From an uncultured Bacteroidota bacterium (lineage in GTDB: Bacteria > Bacteroidota > Bacteroidia > B-17B0 > Aurantibacillaceae): a stretch of 13,690 bases of DNA. This document shows positions 5,862 to 12,817 of the stretch, piece after piece. A program made the translations under genes and the position numbers. Location of the stretch: NCBI GenBank assembly GCA_937868675.1, contig CALMNJ010000681.1:1-13690 (forward strand), in the 5' to 3' direction. Below the pieces are notes generated by a model. The model had not been told where the DNA came from, did not search any database, and saw only the letters and a program-made list of their open reading frames with translations. The number at the start of each line of letters is the position of its first letter. The stretch's first letter is position 1.

Positions 5862-7313
5862 TTATAAATCAACCGGCCGGCCGGGTTCTGTTTTTCGAAG
5901 GGCAGCTAAACTCTTACGGGCCGAAAGGATATAATAAGGAAATAACGTTAGCTTTTTAATTGCAGATGGTTTCAGCTCCCGGATAACAGCAAGCGCCTTC
6001 TTTTGTCTGAAAAGCCTGTGTACATAGTGGTGAAGGTGTTTGTAAAATGCGGGTGAATAAGCGCTCACGAACATCAGAGCCAATTCGTCCGAATCGGTCC
6101 AATTGGTTTTGTTAGTAAGTTCATGCTTAACCCGTTCATAAAAACCCGTACCCGGCAATGGATACGACACCGAAATACCGATATCATCGGGCATTGTTTC
6201 AATCAGGAGATCAATGGTTTTACGTATATCTTCCATTTCTTCACCCGGATAACCAAATTGTAGAAAGAAAGACGCTTTAATTCCATGAGTTTTAAGCAGC
6301 CTTCGTGCCTGTTTTATCTCCTCTATGGTAGTCCCCTTATCCATGGCATCCAGTATTTTTTGTGAGCCGCTTTCGGCCCCCATCCATACATCGTTGCAGC
6401 CTGAAACGGCGAGGTCTTCTACATACTTTTCCTGAACCAACAGGTCGGCACGGGATTGTATTTTATACTTAAACTGCAGATTTTCCTTTTTAATCAACCC
6501 GGCAAACTGATGTACCCAACTGCGTTTAAGGCCGAATATGTCATCGCAAAACCAAACATGATCGAAATTAAAAAGCTTCTTCAGTAGTTTTAATTCGCTG
6601 ATGACATGTTCGGGCGACCTTATATTATACGCATTACCATAAATAGGTTTGGCGCACCAGTTGCATTTATACGGACAGCCTCGTGTGGTGGCTACATTAA
6701 TAGAAAAATAACCGTGCTTTTGGAGCCATACATTTTTGTAAGGCTCAATATTTACCAGATCCCAGGCCGGAAGCGGAAATTCATCGAGGTTTTTGGATAA
6801 CACACGCCCGGGTGTTTTTATGAAAGAACCGTTCGAATTAAAAACCAGTCCTCTGATATTTTCAAAACCCGTTTCGCCTTTTTTAAAAGCATTAATTAAG
6901 TGCAGTAAGGTGTGCTCGGCTTCGCCGGTAATTACAAAATGCGCGCCATTGTTCAGGTATTTTTCGGCGTGATCGCTGGCGTCTGAGCTGGTAACTATCA
7001 CTTTACAGTTATGATTCAACGCGTGTTTCTGCATTTTAAATGCGGCCTCGCGCATGTTGCTCAGGCACATTTTTGTAAGGTAATTGAACCCGTCGTCGTA
7101 AATAACCAGCGCATCCGGTTTGAATTCGATGAGGACCGGCAATAACTCATCAGCACTACTGCAAAACATGGTGTCGAAGAGGCGCACATCGTATCCCTGA
7201 TCACGCATATAAGCGGCGGCAAGAATAGTGCCAAGCGGCGGGTAAGGCTGAGCATGTGCTACCTGCTTAGGGTCAAATTGTCTGAAGTATGAATGCGTAA
7301 AAAGTAACTTCAC
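5862..7313 (-). CDS. B12-binding-domain radical SAM protein (second of operon)
   Basis: This is a 483-residue protein. Residues 1-145 form a Rossmann-like domain of the B12-binding type: a hydrophobic first strand, PPLGTILAAAYMRDQGY (25-41), a DALVIYDD strand (67-74) and VITGEAEHTL (127-136). The radical SAM barrel follows, with the 4Fe-4S motif CPYKCNWC (Cys213, Cys217, Cys220) and the typical GAESGSQKIL and PLPGTGFYE segments. Relatives include BchE and cobalamin-dependent methylases; their reactions range from methylation of unreactive carbon to ring changes, so the substrate cannot be read off. The start is GTG 7313, with TAA directly before it in frame, so no other start is possible upstream. 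It is the last gene of the operon, 23 bases after the nucleotidyltransferase gene, and that gap contains TATCTTTG (7329-7322), a possible extra -7 box. The C-terminus is basic (about 455-480). Confidence 0.9.
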   Translation of the reverse strand: MKLLFTHSYFRQFDPKQVAHAQPYPPLGTILAAAYMRDQGYDVRLFDTMFCSSADELLPVLIEFKPDALVIYDDGFNYLTKMCLSNMREAAFKMQKHALNHNCKVIVTSSDASDHAEKYLNNGAHFVITGEAEHTLLHLINAFKKGETGFENIRGLVFNSNGSFIKTPGRVLSKNLDEFPLPAWDLVNIEPYKNVWLQKHGYFSINVATTRGCPYKCNWCAKPIYGNAYNIRSPEHVISELKLLKKLFNFDHVWFCDDIFGLKRSWVHQFAGLIKKENLQFKYKIQSRADLLVQEKYVEDLAVSGCNDVWMGAESGSQKILDAMDKGTTIEEIKQARRLLKTHGIKASFFLQFGYPGEEMEDIRKTIDLLIETMPDDIGISVSYPLPGTGFYERVKHELTNKTNWTDSDELALMFVSAYSPAFYKHLHHYVHRLFRQKKALAVIRELKPSAIKKLTLFPYYILSARKSLAALRKTEPGRPVDL

Positions 7314-7336
7314 TTAAAAATCAAAGATAAACCAAA

Positions 7337-8200
7337 TTAGGACAGCTTAACTCCCGTGCGTGTTTCGTAATCGGCACGAAGGGTTTCGAGCTGTTGAAGG
7401 ACTTTATTCTGAAACCCTTTTGTGTGGCGCTTACAAACATTTTTACGTGAACGAAACTGCAACTCAAAGTCCTCGGCGGCAAGTTCAGGGTATTTCCTCC
7501 GCCAGCGCTCAATTGTTTTTTTAAGCAGGAAGTTATCCAGCATATCACCTATCGGATTTTGTAATAACGCCTCGATCGCTTTCTTCACAATGCCGGGCTG
7601 AACATTGATTGTGTAAGATAAAACCGGTGCCCGATTATTAATGTAGGATTTTACCCATGTGTTATGGGTCATAAGATTATTAAATCCGGCTGCATTTATC
7701 AGCGGGACAAGGTAACTAAGTTCGGTGGCTGTAAAATGATTTTTTTCTTCCATTTCGAGCACGGTTTCGTCAATAAAATAATTCGTACAGAAATACTTTT
7801 TGTTCTTTAACGACAATGATTTCCAATAGAGGATGAGCAGTGTACGGCATATCCACAACCGTCCGGATTTAGTTACCACAAAAAAGTCAATATCCGAATG
7901 TTCATCGAAATAATTTTTGGAGAGTGAACCTGAAAGGCTAACGCTGCGAACAAAAGGAAAGCGAAATATGCGTTTACCCCATTTAATTGCCGTGGGCATC
8001 ATCTCAAGGGCATTAACATTACCTTTCTTCCGTCGGACAATATTTTCGTGCCTGGCGAACGGTGAAAAGTAAAAGCCTTCCTTTTTTGAGAGGAGTTTTT
8101 TATCAACCATGTCCTCAAGCATCTGGTGAAAAGCATCTTCTGAAATACCCAACCCCTGATGGGCATAAAGCTCTTCGGGCCTGAGAGGATACTCAAACAC
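7337..8200 (-). CDS. Winged-helix plus nucleotidyltransferase-domain protein
   Basis: As a 287-residue product from GTG 8200, the protein has an N-terminal winged-helix-like part (about 1-60, starting in FEYPLRPEEL) and then a minimal nucleotidyltransferase core: GS at 91-92 and SDIDFFVV at 102-109, with Asp103 and Asp105 as likely metal ligands. The C-terminal half (about 115-287) is a helical, basic domain. Enzymes of this fold transfer NMP to an antibiotic, a protein or a small molecule; the substrate here is unknown. The open frame extends upstream to 8269 and encodes ITILYYE just before FEYPL, which completes the first helix that relatives share. Yet there is no ATG, GTG, TTG or CTG on this strand between 8201 and 8275. 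The true start may be ATC/ATT near 8260 or the GTG. It follows the methyltransferase gene within the operon. Confidence 0.85.
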   Translation of the reverse strand: MFEYPLRPEELYAHQGLGISEDAFHQMLEDMVDKKLLSKKEGFYFSPFARHENIVRRKKGNVNALEMMPTAIKWGKRIFRFPFVRSVSLSGSLSKNYFDEHSDIDFFVVTKSGRLWICRTLLILYWKSLSLKNKKYFCTNYFIDETVLEMEEKNHFTATELSYLVPLINAAGFNNLMTHNTWVKSYINNRAPVLSYTINVQPGIVKKAIEALLQNPIGDMLDNFLLKKTIERWRRKYPELAAEDFELQFRSRKNVCKRHTKGFQNKVLQQLETLRADYETRTGVKLS

Positions 8201-8274
8201 TTCGTAATAAAGAATGGTAATAATTACGCCTGCCTGTATATGGTCTAATTGAACGATGATAGTAAAGAATTAGT

Positions 8275-8940
8275 TCAGTTTACATCCAGCTTGAAGATGT
8301 AATTTGTTTCCCATTTCGCTTTAGTTGTAGCGGCTAATATAAAATAAATTTTATGCCGTTTGGCAATTGATTCAATTAATGGCACATCACAATTATCAGC
8401 CAATATCATATAACAGTCGGCCTTTGGTTCCAGATGAGCAGCAAGGCCCGAAAACAACTGTTCAAAGTATTCACCGTTTTCGCCACAATACCATGCCAGT
8501 TGGTGCCGGTGTTCAACTTTTTTAAAAAAGTAGGGCGGATTAATGATAATAAAGTTAAATTTTTGCAGGCCAAGCTCGGCGAATAAATCACTCTGCAGAA
8601 TGCTAGCATTTGTGGATGCAAAATTGTTCTGAAAATTAAATCTGGTATTTTCAACCGCCGTTACGTCTTTGTCTATGGCTGTTACTATTGCCCCCATGCG
8701 GTAAGCCAGAAGGCTAAGCAACCCCGAGCCGGAACCAACTTCGAGAAACGTTTTATTTTTTAATTCCATGGCGGAAATAAACCGGTATAGGGCTTTTGTG
8801 CTAAAGAAAAAACCCGGATGAAAAACACCAGGGAATATTTTCAACCTAAATCCGTTGTAGCGGTACGGGACGTTAAAACGAAGGTAAACGCTTATTATGG
8901 GTTTGCACAACCGTGTATAGACTATCTGGTAAAGTGACAT
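8275..8940 (-). CDS. Class I SAM methyltransferase, HemK/PrmA-like (NPPY motif)
   Basis: A 221-residue protein starting at ATG. An N-terminal segment ending in FPGVFHPGFFFSTK (36-49) precedes the SAM-binding motif LEVGSGSG (66-73), an acidic residue after strand two (AIDKD, 88-92), and motif IV IIINPPYF (131-138). NPPY is typical of enzymes that methylate amide or amino nitrogens, such as HemK/PrmC and N6-adenine methylases, so an N-methyl transfer is plausible, though many small-molecule enzymes share it. It is shorter than PrmC and lacks the PrmC N-terminal helical domain, so it is not the release-factor enzyme. Its ATG follows the stop of the first radical SAM gene with no gap (TAAATG), strong evidence for one operon and coupled translation. 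A cobalamin radical SAM enzyme paired with a SAM methyltransferase could give two different methylations on the same product (inference). Confidence 0.88.
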   Translation of the reverse strand: MSLYQIVYTRLCKPIISVYLRFNVPYRYNGFRLKIFPGVFHPGFFFSTKALYRFISAMELKNKTFLEVGSGSGLLSLLAYRMGAIVTAIDKDVTAVENTRFNFQNNFASTNASILQSDLFAELGLQKFNFIIINPPYFFKKVEHRHQLAWYCGENGEYFEQLFSGLAAHLEPKADCYMILADNCDVPLIESIAKRHKIYFILAATTKAKWETNYIFKLDVN

Positions 8941-10437
8941 TTAAAATCCCTCCGTTTCGGGCTGCCTGTACTTCCATGCCACGTGCAGCAAGCTTATTTC
9001 TTTCGGAAATTTATAGAAGCCGGTTTTGTAACGCCAACCGCTTAACAAACGCAACACTGATTTTTTAAATCCGGTCAAACGTATGTCCGAATTCGTAGGA
9101 TAATACCCGTTAAGCACCACTTCAAATTGCTTTATCTTATCTACCATATGTGGTTTGAGCCAGGGTGTTAAGGGGTTTTTTCGTAAATCAAAATTTTCCC
9201 AGGCGGGACTTATCCAATCTTCGAGTTTTTCAGGGAACTTAAACCCCGATGCCAGCACCTGGTCGTACATTTCTGAGCCCTCGGTGGGTACCGGGCTATA
9301 TATGTAAATAATAATTTCGGTAGCCGGATTTACCTGTTTTATTTTTTTAATGAAAGCAATGTCTTCGTCAATTTGTTTGTTAACCTGATCTTCCGTTTCG
9401 GCGGGGAGACCAAGTACAAATGAATATTCGGGAATGATATTGAATTTTTTAAGCCGCCCGGCAAAGCGCAAAATTTGTTCGCCGGTTTGAGTACCGCCCT
9501 TGTCCATTTGTTTCAGCACGTTATCGTTGCCTGTTTCGGCGCCGAAAAAGATCATACGACACCCTGACTCACTAAGCAGTTGAAGCGATTCATCGCGGTA
9601 CTTGTCCATCGTATCTATACGTGCCTCGCCCCACCACGCCATATTTTCATTTTTTATAAGACGGGCGAATTCAACTGTGCGTTTTTCGGATACAAAAAAA
9701 TTGTTGTCGTGGAATTCTACGGCATTTGCGCCGTAATTATTTTTTAGCCGCATCAGGTCATTATAAATTCCCTGCGCTGACTTGCCCTTCCATCGTGCAT
9801 TATAAATTGGTACCACGGCACAAAAGGAGCAGGTAAACGGACAGCCGAAACTGCTATGATAAGAAGCTGTTTTCGTGCCAAGAAAGGTATTGCCGAGATA
9901 TTTCTTTAGCGGGTAAAATGCATTGAGTTTTTCATAGGGTAGTGGTGGAAGCTTATCGAGGTCTGGCAAATCTTCTTTGGCCGTCTTAACAACTTCGCCG
10001 TTGCTTTTAAAAATCAGGTTTTTGATACTCTCCGGGTCTCTTCTGTCTTTAATTGAATTTAACAGTGCCGGAAAAGCGGTATCGCCCGGACCATTCACAA
10101 TGTAGTCCACATACCCCGAATCGAGGCAGGCTTTATACTGGTTTGATGCAAAATATCCACCCCAGACAATTTTGACATTCGGAAACATCCGCCGAATTTT
10201 TTTACTCATCGGTATCGCCTGTTTTAGTTGCGGGCCTGGCATCACTGTGCAGCCAAAGCAGCCATACTCACCTGTGAGAAGGTATGCTTCCAGTTTAGGC
10301 CAGGGATCTGCCTCCAGATTTCCGTCAACAATAACCCAGTCGTAAATGCCGTCAATACTGGCCGCCACTTGCAAAACACTGTTGGGTATGCGCGGTTTAT
10401 ATTTAAGCGCTCTGGGGTTAAATAAAAGTATTTTCAA
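8941..10437 (-). CDS. B12-binding-domain radical SAM protein (first of operon)
   Basis: This 498-residue protein opens the operon. Residues 1-145 form a B12-binding-type Rossmann domain (KILLFNPRA at the start, IVWGGYFAS at 90-98, DYIVNGPGDTAFPALL at 111-126). The radical SAM barrel then has CPFTCSFC (Cys199, Cys203, Cys206), FHDNNFF, GAETGNDNVLKQMDKG and GLPAETEDQ. The C-terminal region (about 400-498) is basic and aromatic and may bind an extended or membrane substrate. It belongs to the same broad class as the 5862-7313 protein but is clearly divergent from it, so the two probably catalyse different steps. The start is TTG 10437: the frame is open to 10461 with no ATG or GTG, and the hydrophobic first strand begins right at the TTG. 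A candidate promoter lies at 10457-10487 and a GA repeat in the leader. Confidence 0.9.
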   Translation of the reverse strand: MKILLFNPRALKYKPRIPNSVLQVAASIDGIYDWVIVDGNLEADPWPKLEAYLLTGEYGCFGCTVMPGPQLKQAIPMSKKIRRMFPNVKIVWGGYFASNQYKACLDSGYVDYIVNGPGDTAFPALLNSIKDRRDPESIKNLIFKSNGEVVKTAKEDLPDLDKLPPLPYEKLNAFYPLKKYLGNTFLGTKTASYHSSFGCPFTCSFCAVVPIYNARWKGKSAQGIYNDLMRLKNNYGANAVEFHDNNFFVSEKRTVEFARLIKNENMAWWGEARIDTMDKYRDESLQLLSESGCRMIFFGAETGNDNVLKQMDKGGTQTGEQILRFAGRLKKFNIIPEYSFVLGLPAETEDQVNKQIDEDIAFIKKIKQVNPATEIIIYIYSPVPTEGSEMYDQVLASGFKFPEKLEDWISPAWENFDLRKNPLTPWLKPHMVDKIKQFEVVLNGYYPTNSDIRLTGFKKSVLRLLSGWRYKTGFYKFPKEISLLHVAWKYRQPETEGF

Positions 10438-10456
10438 ATCAAAACTCTCTCTCTGG

Positions 10457-10487
10457 CTAATTTACGAATAATGGGCAGGACTGCATA
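10457..10487 (-). promoter_or_regulatory. Candidate promoter of the radical SAM operon, with (AG)5 leader
   Basis: On the minus strand TATG, 19 bases, TAAATTAG: one mismatch in each element against TTTG / TAnnTTTG, with the 19-base spacing seen in the exact promoters. Transcription would start near 10453. The transcript would begin within the (AG)5 repeat that the plus strand shows as (CT)5 at 10445-10454, a few bases before the TTG start codon. Weak by itself. Confidence 0.35.
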
Positions 10488-10494
10488 CTATATT

Positions 10495-10531
10495 AGGAGG
10501 TATAATGCTTACAATCCGGCACTCCATTTAA
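10495..10531 (+). other. Shine-Dalgarno motif and eight-codon ORF in the leader of the methyltransferase gene
   Basis: AGGAGGT (10495-10501) is a full anti-Shine-Dalgarno match, followed at proper spacing by ATG at 10505 and an eight-codon frame (MLTIRHSI) closed by TAA at 10529-10531. It ends 41 bases before the ATG of the UbiE-like methyltransferase. Other genes here lack such motifs. It could be a leader peptide that tunes the gene downstream, or chance. TATATTAG (10489-10496) overlaps the motif, so that sequence could not be the promoter of a transcript carrying it. Confidence 0.3.
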
Positions 10532-10572
10532 AGACTTATTCATACCTTCAACTTCAGTAACGCCCAATTAAA

Positions 10573-11361
10573 ATGCATTTTCTTGATTATCATGCGAAAA
10601 TCGGAACCGGTTACCTGCATCCTGGCGGGGAAGGGCTCACTGAATATATGATTAACGAAATTAAGCTTACAGCACAAACCAGGCTTTTGGAATTGGGTTG
10701 TGGCACAGGGGCCTCGATTGTAAAAATTGCCAGCAATTATAAACTTAACGTCTGCGCATGCGATGTTTCGGAAACCATGATAAATGTGGCAAGGCAAAGG
10801 GCTCTTTTCAACAGGGTTTCAAACCGGATTAATTTTGTGAAATTAGAAGCTGGTAGTTCTCTGCCTTTTAGTGATAAGAGCTTCGATGTGGTGTTTGCAG
10901 AATCTGTTCTTGCAATAGTTGATAAGGAAGAATTACTGGTTCTCATTAAAGAAGTAACAAGAGTGCTTGTTGATGGTGGAAAGTTTGTAACCAATGATGC
11001 CATTTGGAAAAACACCATTTCAGGTGAAAAAATCACCCAAATTAACGATGCCTGCGTGAAGGATTTTGGAATGATACAGTCGGTTCCTAAACCTGCGGTA
11101 TTAAAGGAGTGGGTTGAAATGTTTGAAACGGCGGGACTTAAGGTTGATAAGACAATAAACCACATCACCATCAAGAAACGAGTAGGGTTCGTGACAGACT
11201 TTTATACTTCTTGCAGGAAATTCTTCTCGGCTTTTTCAATAAATCTTACGTTTAACAAAATCGTATTTAACAGTGCATTAAGAGGCCGTCACAAAAAAGA
11301 TGCGGAGAGTCTGGATAATTACTTATTTGTAATGACCAAACGGAAACAGCACACAGAATAA
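10573..11361 (+). CDS. UbiE/Coq5-like class I SAM methyltransferase
   Basis: A 262-residue protein starting at ATG. It has the Methyltransf_11-type core: LLELGCGTG (38-46), the acidic residue after strand two in CACDVSETM (61-69), the strand and loop LPFSDKSFDVVFAESVL, and the post-III region VLVDGGKFVTND. This is typical of small-molecule C- or O-methyltransferases acting on quinones, sterols, lipids or polyketides, so the substrate is open. The N-terminus (HPGGEGLTEYMINEI) fits the lid helix found in this group. The C-terminal ~70 residues are basic and partly hydrophobic (about 205-235), which may favour a membrane-near substrate. It is divergent from the radical SAM operon and convergent with the SPASM gene, with five bases between the stops. 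Its position suggests it serves the same pathway, but it is transcribed separately. Confidence 0.88.
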   Translation: MHFLDYHAKIGTGYLHPGGEGLTEYMINEIKLTAQTRLLELGCGTGASIVKIASNYKLNVCACDVSETMINVARQRALFNRVSNRINFVKLEAGSSLPFSDKSFDVVFAESVLAIVDKEELLVLIKEVTRVLVDGGKFVTNDAIWKNTISGEKITQINDACVKDFGMIQSVPKPAVLKEWVEMFETAGLKVDKTINHITIKKRVGFVTDFYTSCRKFFSAFSINLTFNKIVFNSALRGRHKKDAESLDNYLFVMTKRKQHTE

Positions 11362-11366
11362 TTTGT

Positions 11367-12458
11367 TTATCCCGAGAAAGCACTGCAACAGCGGCTGCAT
11401 GCCGGCAAAAGACCCCCGGCGTTGTTAACATCGGTCCTGAATTTGGCAATTATTTTACTGTTCCATATTTCGGGAAGACTTTGTTCATACAAATTACCAA
11501 TTGTAAGGTTGTAACAACGTCCATGCGCCGGAATAACATCGCCATTCGATTTAATCATAACTGCCCTGAAAATATCGAAACATTTTTTTCCGAAAAATTT
11601 CCCGGGCTCGTGGTAAAAGCCATGGAGCTCATTTTGGGAATGAAGTTCGGGCGAAAACGTTACTTTATACCGGTAGTTCTCTTTTCTTATGGTCTGAATT
11701 TCGGACTGAAGGAGTTCAAGGTTGTATTTTGATAAATCAATATCCTGCATATTAGATGCAGTAGCGTGGTAAAGGTTGCCAAATTTTGCGTTATGTGCAG
11801 CCGCCACACTACCGGGAGTGTAATTGGTATGCATAAACCCGATTTCCTTTAAGGGGTATTTCCGGAAGTAATCCGTAAATTCTTTGAGCCTGCCAATGTT
11901 CCATTGTGTAATTACGCAAAACACCGAAACGGAAGGCGCATTTTTAAGCCCTAATAAATAGTCAATTCCTTCAATGGCTTTTTCAAACGATTTTGTGTAG
12001 CCGCGTATTTCGTTATGTACGTCTGCCGGGCCATCCAGCGACACGTTGATTTCTTTCAGTTGAGCGTCCACCAGTTTATCGGCCCACTTTCTCAGCGAAA
12101 GGGCATTGGTTGTAACCGAAGTAAACAGTTTTTTTTCTGAAGCGTATTTAAGCGATTCGTAAAGATGCGAATAAACGAGCGGCTCTGTAAATGCAAACCC
12201 GAGTTTTGTTTCGGGGTAATTTTCGGCAGCCTGGTCGGCAATAGTTTTAAAAAGTTCGAGCGGCATGTGGAGAGGTTTTGTTCCTACCAGGTTCTGGAAA
12301 AAATTGCTGTCCTTATAATCCACGCCCACATCGCACATTTTGCAGTGCAGGTTACATGTGTTGTTTACGCCAAGAACCAACCACTCTGGGCCAAAGAACA
12401 ACCTGCCTGGTAAAGCAATTTGGTTAATGTATTTAAGTTTTGGATTCACGTGAAACAA
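11367..12458 (-). CDS. Radical SAM/SPASM-domain protein
   Basis: A protein of 363 residues from TTG 12458, or 360 from GTG 12449. In the longer numbering it has the radical SAM motif CNLHCKMC (Cys35, Cys39, Cys42), the conserved SLDGPADVHNEIRG (140-153), and a C-terminal SPASM-like region: Cys293, a strand with KSNGDVIPAHGRC (303-315), the typical GNLYEQSLPEIWNS (321-334) and a closing ACSRCC (353-358). Such auxiliary-cluster enzymes modify peptides (RiPPs, sulfatases) or small molecules. Cys315 replaces the commoner Pro-Cys position, so cluster ligation may differ. I found no precursor-peptide gene beside it. A -7-like box TACTTTTG (12463-12456) overlaps the TTG, so if it works the GTG at 12449 would be the start, on an almost leaderless mRNA. 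It converges on the methyltransferase gene. Confidence 0.88.
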   Translation of the reverse strand: MFHVNPKLKYINQIALPGRLFFGPEWLVLGVNNTCNLHCKMCDVGVDYKDSNFFQNLVGTKPLHMPLELFKTIADQAAENYPETKLGFAFTEPLVYSHLYESLKYASEKKLFTSVTTNALSLRKWADKLVDAQLKEINVSLDGPADVHNEIRGYTKSFEKAIEGIDYLLGLKNAPSVSVFCVITQWNIGRLKEFTDYFRKYPLKEIGFMHTNYTPGSVAAAHNAKFGNLYHATASNMQDIDLSKYNLELLQSEIQTIRKENYRYKVTFSPELHSQNELHGFYHEPGKFFGKKCFDIFRAVMIKSNGDVIPAHGRCYNLTIGNLYEQSLPEIWNSKIIAKFRTDVNNAGGLLPACSRCCSAFSG

Positions 12459-12817
12459 AAGTAACGATAAATAGAATGTTTCCGGAAAACAATTTACCTT
12501 AACAGCTACCAGCCTGTTTTTGCACTGTGTCGTGGTCGTTTTAATTAACCATTACCTTTGATTCCTTTGGCAACAAAAAGTATTTATTCCTACAGTTTAG
12601 TCTTCCTCTGGCCATGTTGTTTTTTTAAGTGCTATAAAAAAATTATTTGGTTTGACTTTTTTGCTTGCCTGTTGATAAATTCAAAACCGTCTCTTTTCAA
12701 AAACGCAAAAAATAGGCTTATATTGCTTTACTTTGGGCAACTTCAATTAATGCGGAACTAAATTAAGCACAAAAGGTTGCTGGTTTTATTAATTGCCCTT
12801 TTGATTTTTTATACGTG
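12459..12817. other. Intergenic region between the SPASM gene and the GT87-like gene
   Basis: A 359-base AT-rich region separates two divergent genes. It holds two boxes matching TAnnTTTG: TACTTTTG on the minus strand (12463-12456) at the start of the SPASM gene, and TACCTTTG on the plus strand (12553-12560), which would give the GT87-like gene a leader of about 250 bases. Neither has a clear TTTG at 19-21 bases. A 67-codon open frame (12558-12761) starts at a TTG inside the second box and I do not believe it is a gene. I see no RNA fold, repeat or tRNA here. Confidence 0.4.

Noticed and set aside
8275..8940. PrmC/HemK release-factor methyltransferase
   Set aside because: The NPPY motif is shared, but the protein is too short, lacks the PrmC N-terminal domain and sits in a radical SAM operon.
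10737..11174. 145-codon minus-strand frame
   Set aside because: It is antisense to the UbiE-like methyltransferase, whose motifs show clearly on the plus strand; its own product is Ser/Thr-rich and shapeless.
11367..12458. RiPP-maturing enzyme with a precursor peptide
   Set aside because: The SPASM layout fits, but I found no small precursor-like gene in the flanking DNA, so a RiPP role is not supported.
12558..12761. 67-codon plus-strand frame
   Set aside because: It starts at a TTG inside a -7-like box, the product is an AT-driven mix of F, L, K and I, and no domain or start signal supports it.
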